In this document: piece after piece, positions 17,262-25,911 of the stretch
How the letters are laid out: every line of letters starts with the position of its first letter
Numbering within the stretch: the first letter of the stretch is position 1
Assembly (NCBI RefSeq): GCF_043643765.1
Contig: NZ_JBHZSP010000009.1
Location: 140,410-204,409 of the forward strand
Source of the DNA: Marinomonas posidonica_A
GTDB lineage: Bacteria > Pseudomonadota > Gammaproteobacteria > Pseudomonadales > Marinomonadaceae
Reading direction: 5' to 3'
Length of the DNA: 64,000 nucleotides
Program-made: the position numbers and the translations under genes
The notes under the pieces: model-generated
What the model saw: only the letters and a program-made list of their open reading frames with translations
Databases searched by the model: none
What the model was told of the DNA's origin: nothing

Positions 17262-17287
17262 ATATATGTTGCAGTCGCAACATATAT
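17262..17287. promoter_or_regulatory. Third GTTGC-N4-GCAAC operator, extended arms
   Basis: The core GTTGCAGTCGCAAC (17268-17281) is extended to 11-bp perfect arms, ATATATGTTGC and GCAACATATAT, around the 4-base centre AGTC. It matches the two sites at 6278-6311 and lies 138 bp before the fadB-like start, nearly the same distance as in the other operon. It is probably a site of the MarR regulator. The rest of 17131-17439 shows no gene I can support. Confidence 0.8.
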
Positions 17288-17439
17288 TTGAAGATTTATT
17301 GAATGAAAAGCTCGGATAGCAACGAAAAGAATATGTACAGAAGGTTTATAAGGGTTTTCGAACTTAAATAACTGGGCTTCTCGAGCTTGATAGACAGACC
17401 ATGCCCTCTTATATTTTCGCACTTGTAGATACCTAAAAA

Positions 17440-17516
17440 GAAACTCTTTAGTTGCCTTAAACAAAAATAGAAACTAATATGTTTCTATAATTCAAAAAAG
17501 CAACTTATTAGTTTCC
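17440..17516. promoter_or_regulatory. Three 30-bp-spaced operator repeats of hipBA
   Basis: Three related palindromic sites start at 17440 (GAAACTCTTTAGTTGCC), 17470 (GAAACTAATATGTTTC) and 17500 (GCAACTTATTAGTTTCC), exactly 30 bp apart, about three turns. The shared form is GAAACT-N4-AGTTKC. The last ends 2 bp before the hipB ATG. This resembles HipB operator arrays used for cooperative autorepression of hipBA. Confidence 0.8.
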
Positions 17517-17518
17517 TT

Positions 17519-17872
17519 ATGAAAAATCTACTACAACAAATCAAACATCGCCGCCTAGCACTAAAACTCAAGCAGAATGACATGCTAATGCGTATTGGTA
17601 TTTCTAGGCAGCAATACCAGCGACTTGAAGCAAAGGGCAACCCAAGGCTCGATACGCTTGAACTGATTGCCAAAGGTCTAAATAGCGACGTCATGCTAAT
17701 TCCAAAAGAAAAGCTGAATGCTGTTTTAGCGGTTCTTGAAAGTGATGGTAACAACACATCTTTACCGCACAAGCAGCCTGATCATTCTGATGAACAAAAA
17801 AAACTATCGGATGATCCATGGAAAGGACTGCTAGAAGACAAAGATGGAGACGAAGATGACTACGGAAATTAG
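17519..17872 (+). CDS. hipB: HipB-like antitoxin / helix-turn-helix repressor
   Basis: A 117-residue protein with an N-terminal Cro/C1-type helix-turn-helix (about residues 4-60; LKQNDMLMRIGISRQQYQRLEAKG is the helix-turn-helix core, then LDTLELIAKGLNSDVMLIP). The C-terminal 35 residues are acidic and probably disordered. HipB proteins bind and neutralise the HipA kinase and repress their own operon. The hipA start overlaps its end. The ATG directly follows an operator repeat with no ribosome-binding site, so the message may be leaderless or nearly so. Its tail is longer than in E. coli HipB (88 residues). Confidence 0.85.
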   Translation: MKNLLQQIKHRRLALKLKQNDMLMRIGISRQQYQRLEAKGNPRLDTLELIAKGLNSDVMLIPKEKLNAVLAVLESDGNNTSLPHKQPDHSDEQKKLSDDPWKGLLEDKDGDEDDYGN

Positions 17873-19109
17873 TGTTCTTAAGTTAACGTTACATGGTCAT
17901 CTAGTAGGGTATTTGGCAGGTACAAAAAATGGACGTAATGTTCTTCATTTTGCTGAAAGCTTTCAATCTAATATAGCGCGCCCCACTTTTAGCTTAACCA
18001 CACATCCAAATTTTCCGCGTGCTGATAAAATGTTATCTGAGCCATGGGCGACCAACCAACGCTTGCACCCTATTTTGTCTAATCTATTGCCTGAAGGTTC
18101 ATTGCGAGAACTGATCGCTCAAGGACTCAAAACCCATGTTGATAATGAGTTCCATATTTTGTCTTATTTGGGTATGGATTTACCGGGTGCATTAGTCGCT
18201 GAACCGATGGAGCCGGAGGATGTGCCAGTCCATTTATTCTCATCTCATGGCCAAGTAAAAGCGGTTAAATTCGACAAACTCAGCCAAGAGAACAAGTTTT
18301 CCTTGGCTGGTGTTCAAATGAAGTTTTCCATGAAGGAAAAAGACGGTCGATATAATCTGTCGAAAGACAATGTGCTTGGCGATTGGATTGTGAAAACACC
18401 TTCTACTAAACACAAAGAAGTGCCCGCCAACGAGTTCACCGCCATGACTCTCGCCTCTCTCATTGGCGTGGATGTTCCTGAAATAAAATTGGTCGAGATA
18501 GGCCAGTTAGACAACCTTCCTCAAATCAACCTTCCGGATGAAAAATTGGCCTTCGCTATTAAGCGATTTGACCGACATAACGACCAACGTATTCATATGG
18601 AAGACTTTGCTCAAGTTCTGGTGAAGTACCCACATGAAAAATACAATTCAGGCAACTACGAGCAAATAGCAAAAGTCCTGTATCAGTTTTCTGGTGATGG
18701 CCTAAACGATGTCCAGCAACTCGCCCGTCGTTTACTCGCCAACATCCTATTAGCAAACGGCGACGCCCATTTAAAAAACTGGAGCTTACTGTATGCAGAT
18801 CACGTCACAGCCAAACTCTCACCGGCTTACGACATAGTCACCACCAGTGTTTATATTGAAAACGAACAGCACTTTGCCCTTAATCTAGCAAAGACAAAAG
18901 CTTGGTACGATGTCTCCTATAAACACTTTGAACATTGGGCAATTAAATCAGATATTCCGTGGCGAGCGATCAAGCCGCATCTAGAGGATGCCATGGAAAA
19001 AGCCAGAAGCCTTTGGCCGAACGCGCTAAAAGATCTACCAATGAATGAAGATCACAAAAAACATCTAAGACAACATTGGCAAAGGCTACATGAGGATTTT
19101 CGAGTTTAA
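17856..19109 (+). CDS. hipA: HipA-type serine/threonine kinase toxin
   Basis: About 417 residues from the ATG at 17856, preferred over 17844 because GGAG lies 6 bases before it; it overlaps hipB by 17 bp. An N-terminal HipA domain (FAESFQSNIARPTFSL) is followed by the kinase core: SLAGVQMKFSM (ATP-binding segment, about 148-158), AIKRFDRH, catalytic loop NGDAHLKNWSLLY (Asp and Asn present, about 304-316) and metal-binding SPAYDIVTT. All key kinase residues seem intact, so the toxin should be active. E. coli HipA phosphorylates glutamyl-tRNA synthetase and causes persistence; the target here is not known. Confidence 0.92.
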   Translation: MTTEISVLKLTLHGHLVGYLAGTKNGRNVLHFAESFQSNIARPTFSLTTHPNFPRADKMLSEPWATNQRLHPILSNLLPEGSLRELIAQGLKTHVDNEFHILSYLGMDLPGALVAEPMEPEDVPVHLFSSHGQVKAVKFDKLSQENKFSLAGVQMKFSMKEKDGRYNLSKDNVLGDWIVKTPSTKHKEVPANEFTAMTLASLIGVDVPEIKLVEIGQLDNLPQINLPDEKLAFAIKRFDRHNDQRIHMEDFAQVLVKYPHEKYNSGNYEQIAKVLYQFSGDGLNDVQQLARRLLANILLANGDAHLKNWSLLYADHVTAKLSPAYDIVTTSVYIENEQHFALNLAKTKAWYDVSYKHFEHWAIKSDIPWRAIKPHLEDAMEKARSLWPNALKDLPMNEDHKKHLRQHWQRLHEDFRV

Positions 19110-19152
19110 TATTCGCCTAGGAAATATGCGATTAAAAAAGAGATAAAATTAA

Positions 19153-19448
19153 ACAATGGCGCGACAAAATCGGCGCATACGACCACCTACAGCCAAACGA
19201 ACGCCCATCATTCCACGACATTCTTTCTCTCGGCATCATGCTCTACTTTAAAGCCGGTTACCCAAAAGAATACATCATGGCACGCCACCGAAGACATGAC
19301 CAACCACTACATAGATGGCCACGAACAAAAAGAAGCCTTACAAGTTGCCGCAGGGCTAGACATAAGTAAAATAGACATGAAAGACATCAACTGGAAAGAT
19401 CACCACATACCAAGCGAGCTGGTAAGATTGATGGATGAAGAGGTTTAG
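19153..19448 (+). pseudogene. Decayed C-terminal remnant of a tyrosine recombinase (phage/island integrase)
   Basis: Translation from about 19153 gives QWRDKIGAYDHL and then ERPSFHDILSLGIMLYFKAG, the end of a tyrosine recombinase. In active enzymes the box is HxxR; here it is HDIL, so the catalytic arginine is lost. The frame breaks around 19281, where one base seems missing, and continues as HATEDMTNHYIDGHEQ, which holds the second histidine and the nucleophilic tyrosine, ending at a stop at 19446-19448. The N-terminal two thirds are absent. It is a relic of an integrated element next to hipBA and 0.9 kb from tRNA-Val. Confidence 0.75.
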
Positions 19449-19516
19449 CTTTTTTTGCATTATAAGTTTGACAAAATTCTTCAAGCCTCGACAATTAAAT
19501 GCAACCTTAATATTTT

Positions 19517-20056
19517 ATGGACTACATTATGCGGGACGCTCAACTAGCACTAGATTCTTTTGCAAGTCTATTAAAGATGATCAATGAGAGAATAATAAAA
19601 ACTTCTGAGGGATTTGATCTAAATGACAGAAATTACAAAAGGAGCCTTAGAAAAGCTTCTCAAATTGATGTATCAACTCTATTCACAGGCCTTTCTGAGA
19701 TTATCGAAAAAATAGATATTCAAAAAAAATCCATTATTTTAGATAATAACCTGGACCTAGATATTACAGACCTTCAAGAATGGGTAAAAAAGTTCTGTAA
19801 TGAATACCAAGATTTAGTGAATATTGCAGCGTCTCTCAGCACCTATATCGATCAAAGGTCTGGCTTTCTAGGCTTTTTTAGAGGTTATAGCAATCCAGTC
19901 GATACACTTTTAAGAGGGAAAAGTCATCAACTTACTTATCAGCAATTACATAATAAATTCTCTTATCAAGCAGTTACACTCGAACAGTCAGAAATAAAAA
20001 TGATGTCTGCAATCGCGAAAGACCTAGACAACTTTATGGCTCAAGCCTTTAGCTAA
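19517..20056 (+). CDS. Hypothetical protein
   Basis: A 179-residue protein I do not recognise. It is AT-rich, lysine-rich and mostly helical in appearance, with no signal peptide or clear membrane helix. One glycine/aromatic patch, GFLGFFRGYSNP (about residues 117-128), stands out. No good ribosome-binding site is visible; an alternative start at residue 5 is possible. It lies between the recombinase remnant and tRNA-Val and is followed by a strong terminator, which supports a real transcript. Base use differs from the core genes that follow, suggesting it came with the islet. Confidence 0.55.
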   Translation: MDYIMRDAQLALDSFASLLKMINERIIKTSEGFDLNDRNYKRSLRKASQIDVSTLFTGLSEIIEKIDIQKKSIILDNNLDLDITDLQEWVKKFCNEYQDLVNIAASLSTYIDQRSGFLGFFRGYSNPVDTLLRGKSHQLTYQQLHNKFSYQAVTLEQSEIKMMSAIAKDLDNFMAQAFS

Positions 20057-20096
20057 AACCATTTAGCTATCTTTAGCAAAACTACTAGTGATCTAT

Positions 20097-20117
20097 GAGG
20101 GCTAAGCCCTCTTTTTT
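20097..20117 (+). terminator. Rho-independent terminator after the hypothetical gene
   Basis: GAGGGCT-A-AGCCCTC with a tight loop, followed by six Ts, 41 bp after the stop at 20056. Confidence 0.8.
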
Positions 20118-20250
20118 ATCACTTGATTGAAAGTATCACTGAAAAAGAGGATTAGGTGCATCGTTCAAAAATAGCTTAATCGGGCAGAGCAAGACTTAAT
20201 AACAAGTAAGATTGGGATAAAATACAGATAAAATACGGATAAAGAAAAAT

Positions 20251-20287
20251 AAAAAAGGGCTTACGGGTTAATGTAAGCCCTTTTTAA
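20251..20287. terminator. Bidirectional terminator beside tRNA-Val
   Basis: AAAAAAGGGCTTAC and GTAAGCCCTTTTT form an 8-bp GC-containing stem with A- and T-runs on both sides. On the minus strand it ends the tRNA-Val transcript a few bases after the CCA. Confidence 0.85.
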
Positions 20288-20292
20288 ATAGG

Positions 20293-20369
<77 letters not shown>

Positions 20370-20452
20370 AAAAAAGTGTTGGCTATTATACCCAGCACTT
20401 TGCGTTTGACAAGCTTTCTAGCGTACTTTTTTGGTCTTTTCGTAAATTGCTT

Positions 20453-20641
20453 TTAGTCTTCAAGAGGGACCAGCAATTCGTGACCGATAACTTCATCAAT
20501 CAGGTGATACGGCACCTTGTATTTCTTGTCTCGAAATTTCACTAAGGCAAAGTCGTAACACATTTCAATGACGGTGCAGTTAACGATCACACCATTATCA
20601 ATCACTCGGACTATGTTGTAATTTCTCAAGGTAATCGCCAT
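20453..20641 (-). CDS. Small conserved hypothetical protein downstream of uvrB
   Basis: A 62-residue protein from the ATG at 20641, chosen because AGAGGTGAG lies just before it; an upstream in-frame ATG at 20680 overlaps uvrB. The sequence begins MAITLRNYNIVRVI and is mostly beta-strand-like, with no membrane helix. It follows uvrB by 28 bp on the same strand and may be co-transcribed. I do not recognise the family. Confidence 0.6.
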   Translation of the reverse strand: MAITLRNYNIVRVIDNGVIVNCTVIEMCYDFALVKFRDKKYKVPYHLIDEVIGHELLVPLED

Positions 20642-20669
20642 CAACTCACCTCTGATTGTAAATGCGTTA

Positions 20670-22694
20670 CTATTCGCCAACGTCTTTCAGTTTTTTCTGT
20701 AAGACACGAATCTGATCACGATAGCCAGCGGCCAATTCAAACTTCAATTCTTCTGACGCCTGTATCATTTCTTTTTGCAGTTGAATCATGGCTTTGCGAA
20801 CTTGTGCCACGTCATCCATGCTTTCCACTTGATACTCTTTCGCGGTTTCCGCGACTTTCTTGGTCTTATTAGCACGCTTCCCTGCCCCTGGGTTATAAGC
20901 GCCTTCTAAGATGTCTTCCACCGATTTGTTAATCCCTGTCGGTGTAATGCCATGCTTCTCATTGTGTGCCTGTTGTTTCTCTCGACGACGCTCGGTCTCA
21001 CTGATAGCGCGTTCCATCGAGCCTGTGATTCTATCTGCGTATAAGATGGCTTTACCGTTTACATTACGTGCAGCACGACCAATGGTTTGAATCAAAGAAC
21101 GCTCAGAACGTAAGAAGCCTTCTTTATCCGCATCTAAAATGGCCACCAAACTTACTTCTGGAATATCCAGACCTTCTCGCAGTAAGTTTATGCCCACCAG
21201 CACATCAAACTCACCCAGACGTAAATCTCGAATGATCTCAACTCGCTCCACTGTATCAATGTCAGAGTGCAGATAACGGACCCGAACCCCATGATCATTT
21301 AGGTAATCGGTTAAATCCTCTGCCATACGTTTGGTTAATGTCGTGACCAATACTCGTTCGCCAATCACTGTGCGTTTATTGATTTCTGATAATAAGTCAT
21401 CCACTTGCGTGGCAACAGGCCGAACTTCCAACTCTGGATCGATCAAGCCTGTCGGACGTACAATTTGCTCAACCACCCAATCCTGATGCTCTTCTTCGTA
21501 TTTACCTGGTGTCGCGGACACAAAGATGGTTTGCGGCTTGATCTGCTCCCATTCTTCAAAGCGCATCGGTCGATTATCTAATGCTGATGGCAAACGGAAA
21601 CCGTACTCCACTAGGTTTTCTTTACGAGATCGGTCACCTTTGTACATAGCACCAATTTGCGACACGGTCACGTGGGACTCATCCACCACTAATAGAGCAT
21701 TTTCAGGCAAATAATCAAACAAGGTCGGTGGTGGCGAGCCTTCTTCTCGACCCGACAAATAACGCGAATAGTTTTCGATACCAGAGCAATAACCGAGCTC
21801 TTGCATCATTTCCAAATCGTAACGCGTACGTTGCTCTAGACGTTGCAATTCAACCAACTTGTTCAGAGATTTAAGCTGTTCTAGACGCTGATCCAGTTCT
21901 ACCTTAATTCGATCGATTGCACCTTCAATGGTTTCTCTCGGCGTCACATAGTGAGTTTTAGGGTAAATCGTCACCCGTGGCACTTTGCGCAACGTTTTAT
22001 TGGTCAAAGGATCAATAAAAGACAAGTTCTCGACTTCGTCATCAAACAATTCAATGCGAATGGCCGTGTCCTCGGAGTCTGCTGGAAAAACTTCAATAAC
22101 ATCCCCACGTACACGGAAGTTACCACGTTCCAACACTAGGTCATTACGACTGTATTGCAGCTCCGCCAAACGACGCAGTACCGCACGCTGATCAATTCGA
22201 TCACCACGATCCAGATGCAACATCATTTTTAAATAGGATTGGGGGTCACCCAAACCATAAATCGCCGATACGGTCGCGACGATAATAACGTCTTCCCTTT
22301 CCAATAACGCCTTAGTGGCAGACAGACGCATTTGTTCGATATGCTCGTTGACTGAGGCGTCTTTCTCGATAAAAGTATCAGACGCTGCCACATAGGCTTC
22401 TGGCTGATAGTAATCATAATAAGAAACAAAATACTCGACGGCGTTGTGAGGAAAAAACTCCTTAAACTCTCCGTACAATTGTGCCGCTAAGGTTTTATTG
22501 TGCGCCATGATGATGGTCGGGCGCTTCACCTGAGAAATAACATTCGCCACGGTATAAGTTTTACCGGAACCGGTGACTCCTAATAAGGTCTGATGAGCCA
22601 AGCCCGCTTCAACCCCTTGCACTAATTTCTCAATGGCTTTTGGCTGATCACCAGCGGGTGAATAAGATGAGACAACTTGAAACTCTTGCGACAC
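20670..22694 (-). CDS. uvrB: Excinuclease ABC subunit B
   Basis: About 674 residues from a GTG at 22694 (AGGA 8 bases upstream), matching the usual 673-residue length; an upstream ATG at 22721 would add nine residues. UvrB is the damage-verifying helicase of nucleotide excision repair. Walker A is LLGVTGSGKTYT, the damage-wedge beta-hairpin region YYDYYQPEAYV follows, and the DEAD-type box is VVDESH. The helicase C-terminal motif QTIGRAARN and the C-terminal UVR domain (about 635-670, UvrC contact) are present. Its usual partners uvrA and uvrC are not nearby, which is normal. Confidence 0.97.
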   Translation of the reverse strand: MSQEFQVVSSYSPAGDQPKAIEKLVQGVEAGLAHQTLLGVTGSGKTYTVANVISQVKRPTIIMAHNKTLAAQLYGEFKEFFPHNAVEYFVSYYDYYQPEAYVAASDTFIEKDASVNEHIEQMRLSATKALLEREDVIIVATVSAIYGLGDPQSYLKMMLHLDRGDRIDQRAVLRRLAELQYSRNDLVLERGNFRVRGDVIEVFPADSEDTAIRIELFDDEVENLSFIDPLTNKTLRKVPRVTIYPKTHYVTPRETIEGAIDRIKVELDQRLEQLKSLNKLVELQRLEQRTRYDLEMMQELGYCSGIENYSRYLSGREEGSPPPTLFDYLPENALLVVDESHVTVSQIGAMYKGDRSRKENLVEYGFRLPSALDNRPMRFEEWEQIKPQTIFVSATPGKYEEEHQDWVVEQIVRPTGLIDPELEVRPVATQVDDLLSEINKRTVIGERVLVTTLTKRMAEDLTDYLNDHGVRVRYLHSDIDTVERVEIIRDLRLGEFDVLVGINLLREGLDIPEVSLVAILDADKEGFLRSERSLIQTIGRAARNVNGKAILYADRITGSMERAISETERRREKQQAHNEKHGITPTGINKSVEDILEGAYNPGAGKRANKTKKVAETAKEYQVESMDDVAQVRKAMIQLQKEMIQASEELKFELAAGYRDQIRVLQKKLKDVGE

Positions 22695-22893
22695 GACTTT
22701 GTTCCTAAGCTTAAAAATCAATTCGATAGATTAGCAAAAAATCCCTTCCTCGTCTGGTCTTTCCTCTAACTGGCTTTGATTGATTAAGATCAAACTCCAT
22801 GTTTTTTTCACAACCCACACTACATTAGACTTTACTAATCTAATAGCCATATATAACATAATGAAATATACTTATAACCTAATGAGGTTTATG

Positions 22894-23778
22894 ATGATGA
22901 ATACCAAAACGCAATCCGACATTCAAATAGAAGCCTTCTTTGATGAAGCAACCTTCACCGTCTCTTATGTGGTCACGGACTTAGCAACCAAGCGATGTGC
23001 TATCATTGATTCTGTATTGGACTACGATCATGCGGCTGGCACCACAGACACTCAGTCTGCCGATGCCATCATTGACTACATTAAACATCACCGACTTCAA
23101 CTAGATTGGTTGCTCGAAACCCACGTTCACGCCGATCACCTTTCTGCCGCGCCCTACCTACAAAACACCTTGGGTGGCAAAATTGTCATTGGCGATCAAA
23201 TTACTCAAGTGCAAGCCACCTTCTCAAAAATCTTAAATGTCGAAACTGAATTTCGTCGCGATGGCTCTCAATTTGACTTATTGGTAAATGAGCAAGATAC
23301 ATTGCCTCTTGGAGAAACAAGCATTCGCATTTTACATACTCCTGGACACACCCCTGCTTGTTTGACCTATCTCATTGCAGATGCAGCCTTTGTTGGTGAC
23401 ACCTTGTTTATGCCGGACTTTGGAACAGCACGCTGTGATTTCCCGGGGGGGAATGCCAACACCTTATACCGCTCTATCCAAAAGATTTTTGCACTACCAA
23501 ACGAGACACGACTTTTCATGTGTCACGACTATAAAGCGCCAAACCGAGACGTATATGCATGGGAAACTACAGTAGGTGAACAGAAAAATCACAATCAGCA
23601 CATTCATTCTGGTATTTCTGAAGCGGCTTTTTGCGCAATGCGCAACACCAAAGATGCCACCCTCAATATGCCAAGACTAATTTGGCCAAGTGTACAAATC
23701 AACATGCGCGCGGGACATTTGCCACCAGAAGAAGAGAATGGTGTGCGCTACATTAAAACCCCCATCAATCTTAAATAA
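22894..23778 (+). CDS. MBL-fold hydrolase, persulfide dioxygenase-like
   Basis: About 294 residues from an ATG at 22894; GAGG lies 6 bases before it, and the upstream ATG at 22780 would add 38 unlikely residues. The metal motif THVHADHLSAA fits the HxHxDH metallo-beta-lactamase signature, with further ligands in HTPGHTPACL, VGDTLFMPDFG and CHDY. The closeness to ETHE1/Blh enzymes, which oxidise glutathione persulfide to sulfite, rests on this set, including the GxARCDFPGG segment. The SulP transporter starts 8 bp downstream, so the pair looks like a sulfide-detoxification unit: persulfide to sulfite, then anion export or exchange. Glyoxalase II is a less likely alternative. Confidence 0.85.
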   Translation: MMNTKTQSDIQIEAFFDEATFTVSYVVTDLATKRCAIIDSVLDYDHAAGTTDTQSADAIIDYIKHHRLQLDWLLETHVHADHLSAAPYLQNTLGGKIVIGDQITQVQATFSKILNVETEFRRDGSQFDLLVNEQDTLPLGETSIRILHTPGHTPACLTYLIADAAFVGDTLFMPDFGTARCDFPGGNANTLYRSIQKIFALPNETRLFMCHDYKAPNRDVYAWETTVGEQKNHNQHIHSGISEAAFCAMRNTKDATLNMPRLIWPSVQINMRAGHLPPEEENGVRYIKTPINLK

Positions 23779-23786
23779 GGAACAGG

Positions 23787-25523
23787 ATGAAAACATTGGA
23801 TCGCGGCTTACCTGCTATGGCATGGTTAAGACAGTATTCTCGTAAAGACCTTGCCACAGACAGCATGGCCAGTTTCATTGCGACCATTCTGCTGATTCCA
23901 CAAAGTATGGGCTATGCCATACTGGCCGGACTTCCTGCTTATTTGGGCCTATATGCCAGCATATTACCATCCATTATTTATTCTTTACTGGGTACCAGCC
24001 GTAGTCTGGCGGTGGGTCCTGTCGCCATCACATCCATGATGACGGCCACCATAATGTTACCGTTGGCGGTACCCGGTAGCGATGCTTACATTAGCTTGGC
24101 TATTTTGTTGGCGTTTGTGTCTGGGGTGTTTCTCGTGTTGATGAGCCTATTAAAAATGGGCTTTTTAACCAACTTATTAAGTCACCCTGTTATATCCGGT
24201 TTTATCAGTGCATCAGCCATCTTGATTGCGGTTGGCCAGCTCAAACATCTGTTGGGCATTCAAGCCCATGGCAATAATCTGATTGAACTCACCCAAGACA
24301 TGTTAAGTCACACTGATGACATGAACTTGCCAACATTCATCATCAGCAGTTTGGTGATTGGGTCATTAGTCTTTTTTAAAAAATACTTAAGTAACATCTT
24401 AAAAGCATTAGGACTCTCGTCCAACATCGCGAATCTACTGAGCAAGGCCGGCCCGGTCTTGGTGGTGGTGCTTGCCACGGTTTGTGTGGCTTTACTGTCA
24501 CTTGACCAACAAGGCGTTAAAATCGTTGGTCATATTCAATTAGCCTGGCCCTCCATTGACTTAACCAGTCTAGAAGTAGACACATTATGGGCTTTACTGC
24601 CCGGCGCATTTTTAATCAGTGTGGTGGGATTTGTCGGCTCAGTTTCAGTGGCACAATCCTTTGCTGCCAAACGTAAAGAGGACATTCAGCCTAACCAAGA
24701 GTTACTTGGCTTAGGCGCAGCGAACATTGCCTCAGCCTTAAGCGGAGCTTTTCCTGTGACGGGCGGTTTTTCTCGTACTGTGGTCAACACCAGTGCTGGC
24801 GCTAAAACCCCCATGGCAGGTATTCTGACCGCTTTATTCATGTTACTTGTACTGTTCTTTTTAACGCCGCTTTTTTACTATCTGCCCAATGCGGTTTTGG
24901 CCGCCTGCATTATTGTGGCGATTTTACAACTGGTCGATATAAAAGACTTTATCCGTGTTTACCACTTTTCAAAACAAGAAGCTTTAGCCTTAGCGGCAAC
25001 CTTTCTAGTGGTGTTATTTATTGGAATGGAAACCGGCATCATCGTCGGTATTAGCTTGTCGCTATTATTTTTCCTGTGGCACACCAGTCACCCTCACATT
25101 GCCGTGGTTGGTCGTGTTCCAGGCACCGAGCATTTTCGCAATGTACAACGCTATCAGGTTGAAACGACTCCTGACATTGTCACCATCAGGATCGACGAGA
25201 ACCTTTTCTTTGCCAATGCGAGAGTATTAGAAGACTATGTGTTAAGTCTGATTGCTCAACAAAAAGACGTGAAACACATTGTGCTGATGTGCAGCGCGGT
25301 AAACATGATTGATGCCAGTGCGTTAGACAGCTTAGAAACCATTTCAGATCGTCTTAACTCAGCTGGAGTCACACTGCATTTCTCGGAAATCAAAGGACCA
25401 GTGATGGACAAACTCCGCCAATCAACCTTAATAACAAACCTAACAGGACAGATTTTTTTAACGCAACATCAGGCCATACAAGCATTAAGTCATCCTATCG
25501 AAGCACAACATCAGGGTGAGTAA
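23787..25523 (+). CDS. SulP-family inorganic anion transporter with STAS domain
   Basis: A 578-residue SLC26/SulP transporter. The N-terminal membrane part (about 1-420, 12-14 helices) begins with the family region IPQSMGYAILAGLPAYLGLY. The C-terminal STAS domain (about 440-560) contains the VNMIDASALDSLETI loop, where Ser/Thr phosphorylation often occurs in STAS folds. SulP proteins move sulfate, bicarbonate or other anions across the inner membrane. Tight linkage to a persulfide-dioxygenase-like gene suggests sulfite or sulfate as substrate. GGAACAGG precedes the ATG. Confidence 0.92.
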   Translation: MKTLDRGLPAMAWLRQYSRKDLATDSMASFIATILLIPQSMGYAILAGLPAYLGLYASILPSIIYSLLGTSRSLAVGPVAITSMMTATIMLPLAVPGSDAYISLAILLAFVSGVFLVLMSLLKMGFLTNLLSHPVISGFISASAILIAVGQLKHLLGIQAHGNNLIELTQDMLSHTDDMNLPTFIISSLVIGSLVFFKKYLSNILKALGLSSNIANLLSKAGPVLVVVLATVCVALLSLDQQGVKIVGHIQLAWPSIDLTSLEVDTLWALLPGAFLISVVGFVGSVSVAQSFAAKRKEDIQPNQELLGLGAANIASALSGAFPVTGGFSRTVVNTSAGAKTPMAGILTALFMLLVLFFLTPLFYYLPNAVLAACIIVAILQLVDIKDFIRVYHFSKQEALALAATFLVVLFIGMETGIIVGISLSLLFFLWHTSHPHIAVVGRVPGTEHFRNVQRYQVETTPDIVTIRIDENLFFANARVLEDYVLSLIAQQKDVKHIVLMCSAVNMIDASALDSLETISDRLNSAGVTLHFSEIKGPVMDKLRQSTLITNLTGQIFLTQHQAIQALSHPIEAQHQGE

Positions 25524-25540
25524 GAACACTCACCCTGATG
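25509..25540. terminator. Hairpin containing the sulP stop codon
   Basis: CATCAGGGTGAGT and ACTCACCCTGATG form a perfect 13-bp stem around AAGAAC. The sulP stop codon lies inside it. There is no T-run on either strand, so it may protect mRNA ends or act with Rho between convergent sulP and comEA. Confidence 0.6.
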
Positions 25541-25546
25541 AACACG

Positions 25547-25873
25547 TTATTGTGTCTCTTCTGTCTCTTCTGTCTCTTCTGTCTCTTCAGATACTTGGAT
25601 AAGTGCTCTATTACGCTGCAATAAAGCCTGACCAATGCCTTTTACTTCAACCAATTGATCAACAGACGTAAAAGGCCCATTGGCTTCACGGTATGCCACT
25701 ATGGCTTCGGCCTTTTTCTGACCGACTCCCGACATAATGGCCGCAAACTGATCTGCGGTACCAATATTAATATCCAAAGGCGAAGCCGCCATAAGCAGAG
25801 TCGAAAAACACAAAGAAAGGGTGACCACACAATGAGCAATACTCGAACCGAGTTTTTTTAGTAGGGTTTTCAT
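25547..25873 (-). CDS. ComEA-type helix-hairpin-helix DNA-binding protein
   Basis: A 108-residue secreted protein: signal peptide in the first 29 residues, then a ComEA helix-hairpin-helix domain (DINIGTADQFAAIMSGVGQKKAEAIVAYRE, about 34-63, and VDQLVEVKGIGQALLQRNR). Such proteins bind DNA in the periplasm during natural uptake. The C-terminus ends in a repeated glutamate/threonine tail encoded by four perfect copies of a 9-bp unit, an unusual addition. No other competence genes are nearby. The DNA-uptake role is inferred from family. Confidence 0.88.
   Translation of the reverse strand: MKTLLKKLGSSIAHCVVTLSLCFSTLLMAASPLDINIGTADQFAAIMSGVGQKKAEAIVAYREANGPFTSVDQLVEVKGIGQALLQRNRALIQVSEETEETEETEETQ
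25553..25588 (-). repeat. Four perfect 9-bp tandem repeats inside comEA
   Basis: TGTCTCTTC is repeated four times on the plus strand, coding for Glu-Glu-Thr four times just before the stop codon. Unit gain or loss keeps the frame, so tail length can vary. Confidence 0.9.
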
Positions 25874-25911
25874 ATAAAGATCCTTTTTAAAATAACACTG
25901 GCATCATGCCA

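Noticed and set aside
17246..17464. 72-residue reading frame on the minus strand between the fadB-like gene and hipB
   Set aside because: It runs through the operator repeats, has no ribosome site and no recognisable features.
17844..17855. Earlier ATG for hipA
   Set aside because: The GGAG ribosome site overlaps this ATG and is correctly spaced for the ATG at 17856.
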